Shown piece by piece: positions 1 through 8,945 of a DNA stretch of 64,000 bases. Numbering within the stretch: the stretch's first letter is position 1; each line of letters opens with the position of its first letter. The position numbers were made by a program, and so were the translations under genes. The notes below the pieces were generated by a model. That model saw only the letters and a program-made list of their open reading frames with translations, searched no databases and was not told the DNA's origin. Origin of the DNA: Alphaproteobacteria bacterium SS10 (GTDB lineage Bacteria > Pseudomonadota > Alphaproteobacteria > TMED2); NCBI GenBank assembly GCA_019192455.1, contig JAHCML010000007.1:100274-164273 (forward strand), read 5' to 3'.

Positions 1-706
1 GCCAGGCGCGGTTGGCGCGCCCCTCGACCAGTTTGTAGCCGCGGAGTTTTTGGCCGCGCTCTAACCGTTCCTTGGCCGCCGCCTCCACTGCCTTGGCCCA
101 GGCTTTCACAAAGCCGGTCATGGGTAGCGCGTTCGCCAGGAAGTCGAGGGCCTGATCGTCGTCAATATTGGTGAAGCCATCGACGGCGATCTCTTCCACC
201 AGATCACGGGCGGCGGTGCAGCGGGCGAAGCCCTTACACCATTTGCACTGCACCTCGCCCGGGCGTTTGAGGGCGTTGTCGCCGCCCTGTTCATAGGCCG
301 CCATGGCGGCGGCGGCCTGCTGCACGACATATTCGCGCGCCCAGGCACGGAGTTCGGCCGGGGTTTGGGTGAAGGTGGAGATATGGTCGCGGCGCGGTTG
401 GATGATGCACATCTCGACCACCTCAAACTCCGCGACCAGGGAAAAGAAATCGAGGGCGCCCAAGGCGTAGAGCATTAGTTGCGGGTTGTGTTCCGCATCG
501 ACCAGGGTGCCGCCGAATTTCAAATCGCAGATTGTGAGCTTGCCTGCATCCAGATCGTCGATGATGGCGTCGGCGGTGCCGAACCCGCCCGGGACGTAAG
601 CACTGAAATCGACCCGGGTTTCGATCATCAGATTGTTGGCCGCGGGTAGTTTTTCCCGCACGAAATCCAGATAGGTTTGCACGTGATCGGCGAAGCCCTG
701 ATCGAC
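1..706 (-). pseudogene. DUF2800 family PD-(D/E)XK nuclease-like phage protein, truncated
   Basis: Reading the minus strand from about 706 down to the window edge gives a continuous frame with hallmarks of the DUF2800 phage family: VQTYLDFVREK, then GTADAIIDD, the PD-(D/E)XK core CDLKFG (near 511-526), a QLMLYALGAL helix, a cysteine cluster CKWCKGFARC, and a closing KLVEGRANRAW. DUF2800 proteins usually sit in phage replication modules beside DUF2815 and a family A DNA polymerase. The N-terminal part expected before VDQGFADHVQ is missing; beyond about 706 the matching signal is instead a tape-measure gene on the other strand. The 3' end lies outside the window. The family call is recalled from motif pattern, not a search. 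Confidence 0.72.
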
Positions 707-2239
707 GGGTCGCTTCGGGTCGGCGTGGGCGAGCGTGACGGCATTTATTTCGAGCGCGGGACCGGCCTTGACAATACGGCGTTCGGTTACGGCAACGATA
801 CGCGGCGGTTTTTCGATAGCCCCGAAGCCCTCGTCCAGACGGCGTTTGCGGATATCCAAACCGAGGTCGCCGACCAGCTAGACGGGGTGCTTCGCGACTA
901 TGTCGCCGCGCTAGACGTTTCCGGTGAAATCGACGTCGCCCGGGTTGAAGCCGATTTCGCGCTGATCAGTTCCGGTGGTGCCCTCTTTGAAGAGGTGGCG
1001 GAGGCCGCCGGCCAGTTCGAACAACAGCGCGACAACATCAATGCCGTGTTCGAAGACGCCACCGCGCGACTTAACGAACTGGCCGATAGTGGGATCAACG
1101 TCGCCGAGGTAATCGACGGGCTTAACCAGAACCTCGCCGAGACGCAGCAGCGGTTAACCGATGATTTCAACCGCAACATTCGCGACCAGTATCTTGCGGC
1201 CGCAGATCCGGGTGTCTTTGAGCGCATCCAGCTAGGCCGCCAGCGTCAAGACGCCCTCGACGAAGCGCTCGCCGTTGGTGGCGACGTCGATCAGGTGAAC
1301 GCCCTGTTCGACGCCTTGCTTGAAGGCCTCGACGACATTAACCAGGCCGGCGAGGATATCGCCGATACCACCTCGCGCCTATCGGCGTTTCAATCTGCCG
1401 CCTCGTCGGTTTTCGGCGCGGCCGATCGCCTGCTGACCAATCCTAGCCTGTCGCCACTATCCCCGGGCGACCGCCTGGCCGAAGCTGAACGCCAGTTTAA
1501 CGAAGCCGTTCGCCTCGCCAGCGGTGGCGGTACGCAGGAAGAGCAGCTAGCCGCCCTTTCCGATCTTGAAGGGCTAACCGCGACCTATCTTGACGCGAGC
1601 CGCGGTTTCTTCGCATCAAGTGAAGATTACTATGATGATTTCGCGGCCGCCGAGAGCGCGCTACGCGGGGTTGAAAGCCTGGTCCAACTGGAAATCACCA
1701 TTCAGCAACAACAACTGGATGCGTTGAACCGTATCGCCGATAGCAGCGGTTTTGGCGGTGCGGCTAATGACAACACCCCAAGCGGGTTTTTCGGCGCCCG
1801 GCCGGACGTCAATCGCGACCTTTACAACATCGTCCGGAGCGCCGGGTTTGATGTGCCTGGCGGTTTTGGCGGCGGCAACTTCCTGAATGTGGCCGGCGGC
1901 CTGCCGCAATCGGTGCAGCAAGATATCAACGACTATCTTCTCGGCATCGGGGAAGGGCGTTTAGAGTTCAATTCGGGCGGTTCCGCGACGGTTCGGGGGC
2001 GGGGCGGTGTTGACGCCAATCTTGTTCCCCTTGCCCTGACCAATGGCGAGAGCGTTAGCGTAAGCCGGGCCGACACCATGGCCGCCGTGGGTCGTGAGCT
2101 TCGCGAGGTAAACGCGAAACTAGATCGCCTGACCCAAGTCACCGCCGCCGGTGCCAACGCCAATGTCGGCGCGACCCGCGAAGGCACCGACGTCGCGCGG
2201 CAACAGGCGCGGGCGGCCCGGCGGAGCGCCGCCGCATGA
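677..2239 (+). CDS. Phage tail tape measure protein, C-terminal part (5'-truncated)
   Basis: The product is rich in helical Ala/Glu/Gln/Asp segments. It ends in a Gly-rich stretch followed by VPLALTNGESVSVSRADT and a terminal coiled coil (REVNAKLDRL), typical of the C-terminus of tape measure proteins, which set tail length and are threaded through the tail tube. At 520 residues it is short for a tape measure, and there is no convincing start: the first available codon is a TTG at 677 that lies inside opposite-strand DUF2800 coding sequence, just after an in-frame TAG at 647. Real tape-measure coding probably starts only near 700-735. It ends in an ATGA overlap with the next tail gene. Confidence 0.68.
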   Translation: MHVIGEALIDGSLRVGVGERDGIYFERGTGLDNTAFGYGNDTRRFFDSPEALVQTAFADIQTEVADQLDGVLRDYVAALDVSGEIDVARVEADFALISSGGALFEEVAEAAGQFEQQRDNINAVFEDATARLNELADSGINVAEVIDGLNQNLAETQQRLTDDFNRNIRDQYLAAADPGVFERIQLGRQRQDALDEALAVGGDVDQVNALFDALLEGLDDINQAGEDIADTTSRLSAFQSAASSVFGAADRLLTNPSLSPLSPGDRLAEAERQFNEAVRLASGGGTQEEQLAALSDLEGLTATYLDASRGFFASSEDYYDDFAAAESALRGVESLVQLEITIQQQQLDALNRIADSSGFGGAANDNTPSGFFGARPDVNRDLYNIVRSAGFDVPGGFGGGNFLNVAGGLPQSVQQDINDYLLGIGEGRLEFNSGGSATVRGRGGVDANLVPLALTNGESVSVSRADTMAAVGRELREVNAKLDRLTQVTAAGANANVGATREGTDVARQQARAARRSAAA

Positions 2240-3756
2240 TCTACATGGTAGAGGTCGAGGCGTTCAACACGGTCAGCCAATCAACAGAAACCTATTACTT
2301 CGCGACCGGTGGCGGCTTTACGACGCGACCAACCGATACGCCGGCGAACCAGGAATATAGCGGCCGGATTGTTGAGCCAGGCAATTACGAGCGCGGCTTG
2401 TTCGGCAGCGGCACAACCCGCGGCGAAGGCAAGGTCGGGTTTGGCGAGATCCGGATCGCCAACCCAGACGCCGTTTTCGATCACCTGATTGACTTGGCAT
2501 TCGACGGGCGGCCGTGCCGGATTTACCGGATGCCGGGTTTAGGCGACTTCGCCAGCCGCGAGTTGTTGATTACCGGAACGATCGACCAACCGACCTTTGA
2601 GTTCGAGACGATCGATTTCCGGTTCCGGGACCGCCTGGCCGAACTGGCCGAAACCCAGTTAACGCAAAATGTCTATGCCGGGACGACAACCGCCACCGGC
2701 CCCACGGCCGAAGGGCGGCCGAATGATTTCGGCGGGCAACCGAAGCCGCTTTTGTTTGGGCGGGCCTATTCCATCCCAGCGGTGGCGGCCAATGTGTTCG
2801 ACCTGATCTATCAGATCAGCGACAGCGCAATTTTCGCCGTTCTCGCCGCGCGTGATGCCGGCGTCCCCCTGACCGCCACCGGCGACCACGCCGATATCGC
2901 TGGCTTACGGGCGGCGAGCCTGTCGCCCGGCCAGTATGCGACCTGTCTTGCCGAAGGGTTAATCCGGTTAGGCGGTAGCCCAGCCGGGGTTATTGCGGTT
3001 GATGCGGTCGGGTTTGGCGGTGGATCGGCGGCCGAATGTGTCGAGGCGATATTCAATACCGCCGGGATCACCGGGCTTAACGCGGCCAGTGTCACGGCCT
3101 TGGAAGCCGCCAACACCGCACCGGTCGGTGTTTGGGTGAATGGCACGGCCGATACGCTGTCGGTTGTGCAAGACGTGCTGCAATCGATCGGCGCGTATAT
3201 CTATGTCGACGCGGCGGGCGAGTTCATCCTCGACCGGTTAGAGCCAGCGAGTGGCACGCCCGATCATGTTCTCGGCCTGCAAGATGTTGAAGACAACGTT
3301 CAGCGCCTCGCAACCGGCGACGATGGCCGGGGGATACCGGCGAAACGCGTTACCGTCACCTATCGCCCCCGCTATGCCGGTGAAGCGGAAGACAGCTTCG
3401 CCGGGTCCGTGTCGCAAGCGGACCGAACCGAACTCGCCCGCGAGTTTCGGTCGGCGTCGGTGGCGGATACCGGTGTCGCGTCCGATCGCCTGTTAGCGCC
3501 GGAACTCACCTTCGACAGCCTGTTGTTTAACGACGCCGATGCCGATGCCGAGGCCGCCCGCTTGCTCGACATCTACAAGGTGCGGCGCGACCGGCTGACC
3601 GCGACAGTCAGCGGCCAACGGGGACCGTTCCAGCTTGGCGAGACCGTGCAACTTACCCTGAACCGGTTCGGGTTTGACGGTTCCCGCCTGCTGCGGATCG
3701 TCGGCCTGGTCGAAGATTACGCCAACAACACAACCGAATTGGAGCTTTGGTCGTGA
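2236..3756 (+). CDS. Phage tail protein (probable tail tip or baseplate component)
   Basis: This 506-residue protein follows the tape measure in the order normal for siphophage tail tip genes. It starts at ATG 2236, overlapping the upstream stop (ATGA). It has no signal peptide or membrane segment and is mostly beta-rich, with a GSGTTRGEGKVGFGEI segment near residues 58-73 and a C-terminal FQLGETVQLTLNRFGFDG stretch. That pattern, including an L/E-rich last line (TTELELWS), resembles DUF-type tail hub proteins of alphaproteobacterial prophages. The exact family is not recognised; position and length support a structural tail role. Confidence 0.65.
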   Translation: MIYMVEVEAFNTVSQSTETYYFATGGGFTTRPTDTPANQEYSGRIVEPGNYERGLFGSGTTRGEGKVGFGEIRIANPDAVFDHLIDLAFDGRPCRIYRMPGLGDFASRELLITGTIDQPTFEFETIDFRFRDRLAELAETQLTQNVYAGTTTATGPTAEGRPNDFGGQPKPLLFGRAYSIPAVAANVFDLIYQISDSAIFAVLAARDAGVPLTATGDHADIAGLRAASLSPGQYATCLAEGLIRLGGSPAGVIAVDAVGFGGGSAAECVEAIFNTAGITGLNAASVTALEAANTAPVGVWVNGTADTLSVVQDVLQSIGAYIYVDAAGEFILDRLEPASGTPDHVLGLQDVEDNVQRLATGDDGRGIPAKRVTVTYRPRYAGEAEDSFAGSVSQADRTELAREFRSASVADTGVASDRLLAPELTFDSLLFNDADADAEAARLLDIYKVRRDRLTATVSGQRGPFQLGETVQLTLNRFGFDGSRLLRIVGLVEDYANNTTELELWS

Positions 3757-5159
3757 CCTTCCTGCTAGGTGGCCCGAACAAAACCGATAGCGCCACCGTG
3801 ACCGGTACCAACTGGTCGTCGTTGAACCCGGTCGGCAATCTGTCTACCCGAGCGCTTAGCTCGGTTGCACGGTCGAACGTACTCGCAAACCCGGCGACCG
3901 TCTTGATCGATTACGGGAAGCCGCGCGCGACGCGTGTCGCCGCATTGATCGGCGACAACATATCGATCGCCGGCCAGTACCGGGTGCGGGGGTTGGCAAC
4001 CTACACCCAAGACGACACGCGGACGAACTACATCCGCTGGTCGGATACCCAGGGGGTAGGCCAACCCGGCGGCCCCAATAACACCGCGAATATTACGATC
4101 ACCGGGGGGATCGACGACCCGTTTGGCGGCCAAGACGCTTTTCGGTATTCGCTCGCCGCGGATAGCGGCGGCGCCAACTTCTTGCGGTTGACGTTAGACA
4201 GCTTGCCCCTCGACGGCACCGGCGAAGACGTTTCCGTCGGCTTTTGGGCGCGCCTCGTCACCTTGCCGGCCGGTCTGGCCACCGGTAACCCGCGCTGCGA
4301 TGTTCAGGACGGTGCGCCGATCATTCAATACGTCGATCAATTGGTGTTGAACGAGTGGGTCTATATCGAAGGGACGGGCAACCGAACCAGCCCGGCAACC
4401 TTAACGTTCCTCGATCTAATCAATAACGTGAATACGAGCGGCCTAGCCGACCCCCTGGTTATCGATTTCGCCGATATTCAGGTGCAAAAAGCATCGAGCA
4501 TCTCGCCCCTAATCAAAACCGCCGGCGCCGCAGCTAGTCGGGTCGCCGGCGAATACGTCGATTACCGTGCCCCGCTTTACGATACCGGCTTTATCGATCG
4601 ATGGGGCTCGACCGTTCCTTCCGAATTGCTGGAATGGGAAGACGACAATTTCTGGGACGGCAAACCGTTGCAGGAAGATATCGAGCGCTTCCCGCAAAAC
4701 CTGATCCATGTGGTGCCCGCCCCAATCCAGGCGCGGTATTGGCAAATCGACCTGACCGACCCGTCCAACCCGGCCGGTTATATCGAGGCCGGTCGCCTGT
4801 TTATCGGTAACGCGTATCAACCGCCGCACAGCCCGCGTTCGGGTCTGCGCCTGGGTTATGAGACGCGGACGACCGTGACCACGGCAATTGGCGGGGCCGA
4901 GTTTTTCGACCGGCGGGAAGGGTACCGGGTCGCCCGGTTCGACTTGCCGGTACTGGACCGCGACGAAGCGCTCGCCGCGTTACTCGATTTGCAGCGCGAA
5001 GTGGGGATCGACGGTGAGGTCTTGCTCGTTATCGATGCCGATGACGCGCAGAACTTGCAGCGCCAGAGCTTCCGCGGGCGGTTCCGCAGCCTCGAACCGC
5101 TTGTCTACATCGCCGCAGGCTATGCCGAACAAACCTTCGAGATTAAGGAACTGCAATAA
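3753..5159 (+). CDS. Phage tail protein, hypothetical
   Basis: The start is taken as GTG 3753, which overlaps the upstream TGA as GTGA, giving 468 residues. The protein looks beta-rich throughout; a central region near residues 130-240 (SVGFWARLVTLPAG, WVYIEGTGNRT) resembles a carbohydrate-binding or jelly-roll style module. The C-terminus carries a DREEALAALLDL-like helix and a short beta strand pair ending QTFEIKELQ. It is translationally coupled to both neighbours, so it belongs to the tail operon, possibly as a tail tip or fibre-anchor protein. No specific family is recognised. Confidence 0.6.
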   Translation: MTFLLGGPNKTDSATVTGTNWSSLNPVGNLSTRALSSVARSNVLANPATVLIDYGKPRATRVAALIGDNISIAGQYRVRGLATYTQDDTRTNYIRWSDTQGVGQPGGPNNTANITITGGIDDPFGGQDAFRYSLAADSGGANFLRLTLDSLPLDGTGEDVSVGFWARLVTLPAGLATGNPRCDVQDGAPIIQYVDQLVLNEWVYIEGTGNRTSPATLTFLDLINNVNTSGLADPLVIDFADIQVQKASSISPLIKTAGAAASRVAGEYVDYRAPLYDTGFIDRWGSTVPSELLEWEDDNFWDGKPLQEDIERFPQNLIHVVPAPIQARYWQIDLTDPSNPAGYIEAGRLFIGNAYQPPHSPRSGLRLGYETRTTVTTAIGGAEFFDRREGYRVARFDLPVLDRDEALAALLDLQREVGIDGEVLLVIDADDAQNLQRQSFRGRFRSLEPLVYIAAGYAEQTFEIKELQ

Positions 5160-5890
5160 TGCCCCGCACACAGCAGCAGATCGACGCGACCGACCGTCTC
5201 GACGAATACAATTCCAACGCCTATGACGAGACCACCAATCCGCGCGGGATGGCGCAAGGCGGCCACCGGACTAACTTTCCGAGCGCCCTTAGCGACCTTG
5301 AACTCGCCGCCGACGGGGTGAAGGTGCTGGCGGACGATGCCGATAGCCTGGCCGGGGATGCAGCCACGGCGGCGACCAATGCCGGTAACTCTGCCGCCGG
5401 TGCCGCCAACGCCCAAACCGCGGCAATCATGGCCCAAGGCGGCGCAGAACTCGCCCGACAACAAGCCGAAACGATCGCGGCGGCAGCCGCGCAAACCGTG
5501 GCCGATGCCGCCGCCCTGGCCGGTTCTGGCGATTTCACCGGCGACGTCTCGGTCGATGGGGACGTTATTATCGAGGGCGGTTTGGTGGAGGACATTTTCT
5601 TCATCACCGGCGCCGATACGATCGGTACCGCCCATAGCTATATGATCTACGGCAACACCCAATGCACCATGTCGGACGACACGGTTATCGGGCGCGAATG
5701 GCAGATAGCGGGCCGCTGGCCCGACACGGTAGAGCCGAGTGATCAAGCGGTAACGATCGTCGCGGCCGGCGCCGATAGCTTTGTCGCGCGGCAAGACAAC
5801 AAGCGCGTGATTGATACTGATTTCATTATCGAGACCGACGGCGCGAACACTTTTCGCCGCATCCGTAGCGATTTAATCTTGGTGGAATAA
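5159..5890 (+). CDS. Phage tail fibre-like protein
   Basis: The 243-residue product starts at ATG 5159 in a TAATG overlap with the previous stop. Residues about 45-120 are a low-complexity Ala/Asp/Gln helical segment (LAGDAATAATNAGNSAAGAA) of the kind that forms the trimeric stalk of fibres. A beta-rich C-terminal half follows (FTGDVSVDGDVIIEGG, then VIDTDFIIETDG). The arrangement of stalk then beta tip is typical of fibre or spike proteins, but there is no recognisable receptor-binding domain. It sits between the tail tip genes and a glycine-rich adhesin gene. Confidence 0.58.
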   Translation: MPRTQQQIDATDRLDEYNSNAYDETTNPRGMAQGGHRTNFPSALSDLELAADGVKVLADDADSLAGDAATAATNAGNSAAGAANAQTAAIMAQGGAELARQQAETIAAAAAQTVADAAALAGSGDFTGDVSVDGDVIIEGGLVEDIFFITGADTIGTAHSYMIYGNTQCTMSDDTVIGREWQIAGRWPDTVEPSDQAVTIVAAGADSFVARQDNKRVIDTDFIIETDGANTFRRIRSDLILVE

Positions 5891-6580
5891 ATGGCTCTAA
5901 AGTCAAGCAAGTTAACCGGGGTTTCCCCGCGCGGTGAAATCACCTTCCCATTTGGCCAGACCGATTGGGTGGTGCCTGATGGTGTGACGTCTATTTCGGC
6001 TGTTGCTGTTGGCGCCGGTCGCCAAGGCCTGAACGGCGGCGGCGGTGGCGGCGCGTTGTCTTACGTTAACGACCTAGCCGTGACGCCAGGCGAAACGCTG
6101 ATCGTCGAAGTTATGAACGGATCGCAAGATTGTTTGATCCGGCGCGGTGCTGTGAACCTCTTACTAGCTAAAGGTGCTACCGGTACGGCGGGCGGCGATG
6201 CCGCTTCGGGTGTCGGCGACGTCACGCGGTCCGGTGCCGATGGCACGGGGGGCAGCGACGGCGGCGGCGGCGCGGCAGGTTATAGCGCTGACGGAAACAG
6301 CGGGACAGGCGGCGCGGCGGCCTCTGGTATCGCTAATGAGAGCGGCGGCGGCGTCGGGCTCTTCGGCGAAGGCGCGAGCGCCTCAGCCGGCACCGGCGGG
6401 GGCGGGTCTGGCGGGCAAAGCGGATATCCGGCGGCAGGCGCCGGCGGCGCGTATGGCGGCGGCGGGCGCTATTTGGACAGCAGCGCTAACGCCCGGCAAC
6501 AAGGCGGCCCCGGCGCCGTTCGCGTCGTTTGGCCCGGCGCTACCCGACAATTTCCAAACACTGATGTAGGACCGAGCTAA
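5891..6580 (+). CDS. Glycine-rich phage tail fibre / adhesin
   Basis: The ATG follows the previous stop with no gap. The 229-residue protein begins with a beta-strand region containing FGQTDWVVPDGVTSISAV, then has repeated poly-Gly tracts (residues about 44-210) and closes with GAVRVVWPGATRQFP. This combination of a WVVPDGVTSI-like opening, glycine-rich body and a GAVRVVW closing strand is characteristic of glycine-rich phage tail fibre domains, in which polyglycine type II helices can form the receptor-binding tip. No catalytic motifs are seen. Confidence 0.66.
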   Translation: MALKSSKLTGVSPRGEITFPFGQTDWVVPDGVTSISAVAVGAGRQGLNGGGGGGALSYVNDLAVTPGETLIVEVMNGSQDCLIRRGAVNLLLAKGATGTAGGDAASGVGDVTRSGADGTGGSDGGGGAAGYSADGNSGTGGAAASGIANESGGGVGLFGEGASASAGTGGGGSGGQSGYPAAGAGGAYGGGGRYLDSSANARQQGGPGAVRVVWPGATRQFPNTDVGPS

Positions 6581-7221
6581 TGTTTACGATGATCGTTGTT
6601 CGTCTCGCGGCCGCCCTTGCAGGCGGCTTTTTCATGCGCGCGCGGGGGATGGACATCCTCGGTTCCACCACCGCGCAACGCATCGCCTATGCGCTCGCCT
6701 TCGCAGTGATGTGCTGGTGTGTCGGCCTACCTTGGCAGTACGCGGCACCCTTGGCCGTTGTCACCTATCTGGCGCATATCCGAGGGTGGGGCGCCCACCA
6801 GCGGATGCACCCCGACGTCTACGGCCAAACCTTCGACAAGACCGAGAAATTGACGGCCTGGCTTCCGACGCTGTTCGGCGCCTGGGATGACGATTGGTCG
6901 GCCTGGAAAAAGACGGCGTATCAAATTACCGGGATGACGGTTATCGGCCTCGCCACCGTGGCGCCGATGGCGGTTCCGTTGATGCTTTGGGATGCCTCAA
7001 CCATCGGGTTTGCGGCGGTCGGCCTCGCCTGGGGTGTGGTTTATTGGCTTGGTTGGGAAGTGAACCGGTTTTGGGGTCTTGATTGGCATCAAACCTGGGT
7101 TCGGTGGCAGCACCACAAAATCCGCAAACACCTGCGCAGCGGCGGGGAATGGGGTGAAGTGTTCGTCGGCGCCATCACTTGGGCCGCCGCCGCGGGCGCC
7201 ATCCTAGCGGCCGGAGTTTGA
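6580..7221 (+). CDS. Phage-encoded membrane protein, unknown function
   Basis: The ATG overlaps the upstream stop (TAATG). The 213-residue product has several hydrophobic helices: residues about 3-17, 30-60, 113-135, 138-155 and a C-terminal AITWAAAAGAILAAGV. Between them are Trp- and His-rich polar loops (GWGAHQRMHPDVYG, WHQTWVRWQHHKIRKHL). Several transmembrane segments make this a membrane protein, and it is too large for a standard holin. Similar membrane proteins accompany late genes in some prophages, but I recognise no family. Confidence 0.55.
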   Translation: MFTMIVVRLAAALAGGFFMRARGMDILGSTTAQRIAYALAFAVMCWCVGLPWQYAAPLAVVTYLAHIRGWGAHQRMHPDVYGQTFDKTEKLTAWLPTLFGAWDDDWSAWKKTAYQITGMTVIGLATVAPMAVPLMLWDASTIGFAAVGLAWGVVYWLGWEVNRFWGLDWHQTWVRWQHHKIRKHLRSGGEWGEVFVGAITWAAAAGAILAAGV

Positions 7222-7225
7222 CGCC

Positions 7226-7615
7226 ATGACCGAGCAAATCGGACCCACCGAGCTAGCTTTCGCCCCCGGCTATGAGCGGCCGGTCCCCCTCGACGCGGCC
7301 TTCGGCACGCCTTATGCGCGGCCTGATTGGTCGACCTACACCGTTCGGGCGCATTTGGAGAACGAGTTCGTCAAAATCGAACTGCCGGCAGCGCAAATCA
7401 CCTTGGAAAACCGGACGGTGTTCGCGACCCCGGGCACGACGGAAGGGCCAACCACGACCCACGTAATCCCGGTGATCACCTTAACGCCCGCAGATACGGC
7501 GGCGATTAAAGGCTCGCCGGCCGTGCTTTATGTCGATGTTGCCGCGGCCGGCGCCAACCCCCGGTTGATCATGACCGCCGCGTTGATCGAGCAGGCCGCG
7601 CCGGAGACCGCCTAA
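7226..7615 (+). CDS. Hypothetical phage protein
   Basis: A 129-residue beta-rich protein with no signal peptide, membrane segment or cysteines. It contains a [17 protein letters not shown] segment and is encoded four bases after its upstream neighbour and one base before the collagen-like gene, so it is part of the same tail-fibre transcript. It may be a small accessory structural protein; no family is recognised. Confidence 0.5.
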   Translation: MTEQIGPTELAFAPGYERPVPLDAAFGTPYARPDWSTYTVRAHLENEFVKIELPAAQITLENRTVFATPGTTEGPTTTHVIPVITLTPADTAAIKGSPAVLYVDVAAAGANPRLIMTAALIEQAAPETA

Positions 7616-7616
7616 C

Positions 7617-7994
7617 ATGTCAGAGATCATTGTCACCCTGACAAACCCCGTCGCGACCGTGGCCGGCGAATTCAACGATGTTGTGTCGGCGCTGGTCGTG
7701 CCCGAGGAAGCGAGCGTCGTCGGCCTGCCTGCGCAGATCGGGTTGACGGGTCCAGCAGGTGCGCAAGGTCCAGCAGGTGCACAAGGTCCAGCGGGTCCAG
7801 CAGGCGATACCGGTCCAGCAGGTGCACAAGGTCCAGCGGGTCCAACAGGCGATACCGGTCCAGCAGGTGCGCAAGGTCCAGCGGGACCGCAAGGCAACGA
7901 TGGCCAGTCGATCACGATCACGGTGGCAGCGGATCAGGCCGCGTTCGACGGGGCGACGCCGGGTGCGTTCGAGTTGGTCGTCCTGAATGCCTAA
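7617..7994 (+). CDS. Collagen-like short tail protein
   Basis: After a 40-residue beta-rich N-terminal domain, residues about 42-99 form uninterrupted Gly-X-Y triplets, dominated by GPA, GAQ, GDT and GPT. This is a collagen-like triple helix, a common rigid shaft in phage fibre proteins. A short C-terminal beta domain ([13 protein letters not shown]) follows and could be the trimerisation or binding tip. The triplet region is built from 45-bp DNA repeats (see the repeat entry). The gene overlaps the next start by eight bases. Confidence 0.66.
   Translation: MSEIIVTLTNPVATVAGEFNDVVSALVVPEEASVVGLPAQIGLTGPAGAQGPAGAQGPAGPAGDTGPAGAQGPAGPTGDTGPAGAQGPAGPQGNDGQSITITVAADQAAFDGATPGAFELVVLNA
7767..7885 (+). 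repeat. 45-bp tandem repeat encoding the collagen-like shaft
   Basis: Two nearly identical 45-bp units begin at 7767 and 7812, followed by a partial third from 7857. Each encodes fifteen residues, i.e. five Gly-X-Y triplets including GDT. Unit 1 and unit 2 differ at only a handful of positions. Because the unit is a multiple of three, gain or loss of copies keeps the frame. Confidence 0.8.
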
Positions 7995-8673
7995 ACTCGA
8001 TCTGAGCCGGGCTGCGCGGATCAAACATTCGAGCGGCGAACTGACCGCCCTAAAAGGTGTCGGTTTTTCCTGGGTGCGGCCCTCAACCTCATTCAATCCG
8101 GAAGCGGGACTTGGTGCCATCGCGGTGACGCGAGCGCCCGGCCAGTTCGACCTGACCCCGCCCGCCAATGGGCGTGAGCAGATGGTGCTGGCCTTTGATC
8201 TAACGCTGCCAGCCACGCCACCCACGGCCAACTTAATCTTTGAGCAGGGCGGCGGCGGTCGCGGGATTATGCTTGGCTGTCGCGGAGCCTTTATGCGCTT
8301 CCGGTTCGGCACGGGCGGCAGCAACGGCAACATCACAACCGGTGGTGCAGTCGGCGGCTTCCACACTAACAACACTGTTTGCATGTTTGAGGTGCCAGTG
8401 ACCGATCTACCGTTTGACGGCATGCCTCACACGATCGTTTGGCAGGTGGACCCGCGCCCGGGTCAGATCAAATCAATTGGCTGGGTTGATGGGGTTGAGA
8501 TCTTCAATTTTCAACCATCCGGCGCCGTACAAAGCAACCAATGGGGCGGCGGGGCCAGCGGCGGTTTCCTGACCCACACCACCAACATTCAAGGCGAAAC
8601 CGCATACGACAACCCCTGGCCGGTGCAGACAGGTGAGTGTCGCGTCTACTTAAACCAAGAGGTGATCACGTGA
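7987..8673 (+). CDS. Phage tail / receptor-binding-like protein, hypothetical
   Basis: ATG 7987 overlaps the collagen-like gene. The 228-residue protein is beta-rich with patterns such as [28 protein letters not shown] and [17 protein letters not shown], resembling concanavalin A-like lectin/glucanase (LamG-type) sandwich domains used in fibre tips. No catalytic residues are evident. It is the last of the run of fibre genes, which fits a host-recognition tip. The stop overlaps the next GTG start as GTGA. Confidence 0.52.
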   Translation: MPKLDLSRAARIKHSSGELTALKGVGFSWVRPSTSFNPEAGLGAIAVTRAPGQFDLTPPANGREQMVLAFDLTLPATPPTANLIFEQGGGGRGIMLGCRGAFMRFRFGTGGSNGNITTGGAVGGFHTNNTVCMFEVPVTDLPFDGMPHTIVWQVDPRPGQIKSIGWVDGVEIFNFQPSGAVQSNQWGGGASGGFLTHTTNIQGETAYDNPWPVQTGECRVYLNQEVIT

Positions 8674-8945
8674 GCGACAGTGACGATCGCAATAACCAAG
8701 TGTTATTGGGCCGCCTGGCTGGTCTAACCGAAGGGTTAGACCGCACCTTGCGCCGCGTTGAAGGCAAAGTCGACGCGATCGATGAACGGGTCCGGAAGCT
8801 GGAACAACACAAGACCGGCGAGGAACGGGTGACGAAGTTCAAAGCCGGTTTGCGCACAACCCTTACCGCCGGGTTTGGCGGCCTGGTGACGCTCGCCGGT
8901 GGTTGGGTCGTCGATTACTTCAAATCAGGCGGGGGCGCCCCATGA
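8670..8945 (+). CDS. Small coiled-coil membrane protein of the late region (XhlA-like arrangement)
   Basis: GTG 8670 is chosen because it overlaps the upstream stop. The 91-residue protein has an N-terminal coiled coil (residues about 10-52, ending VDAIDERVRKLEQH) and one C-terminal membrane helix (TLTAGFGGLVTLAGGWVVDYF). The same layout occurs in XhlA-type hemolysin/lysis accessory proteins. An assignment to lysis is only suggestive; it could also be a structural anchor. Confidence 0.52.
   Translation: MSDSDDRNNQVLLGRLAGLTEGLDRTLRRVEGKVDAIDERVRKLEQHKTGEERVTKFKAGLRTTLTAGFGGLVTLAGGWVVDYFKSGGGAP

Noticed and set aside
7620-8423. Long antisense frame across the collagen-like gene
   Set aside because: It is a mirror of the Gly-X-Y coding repeat and reads as low-complexity Trp/Cys/Thr repeats; the plus-strand genes explain the region.
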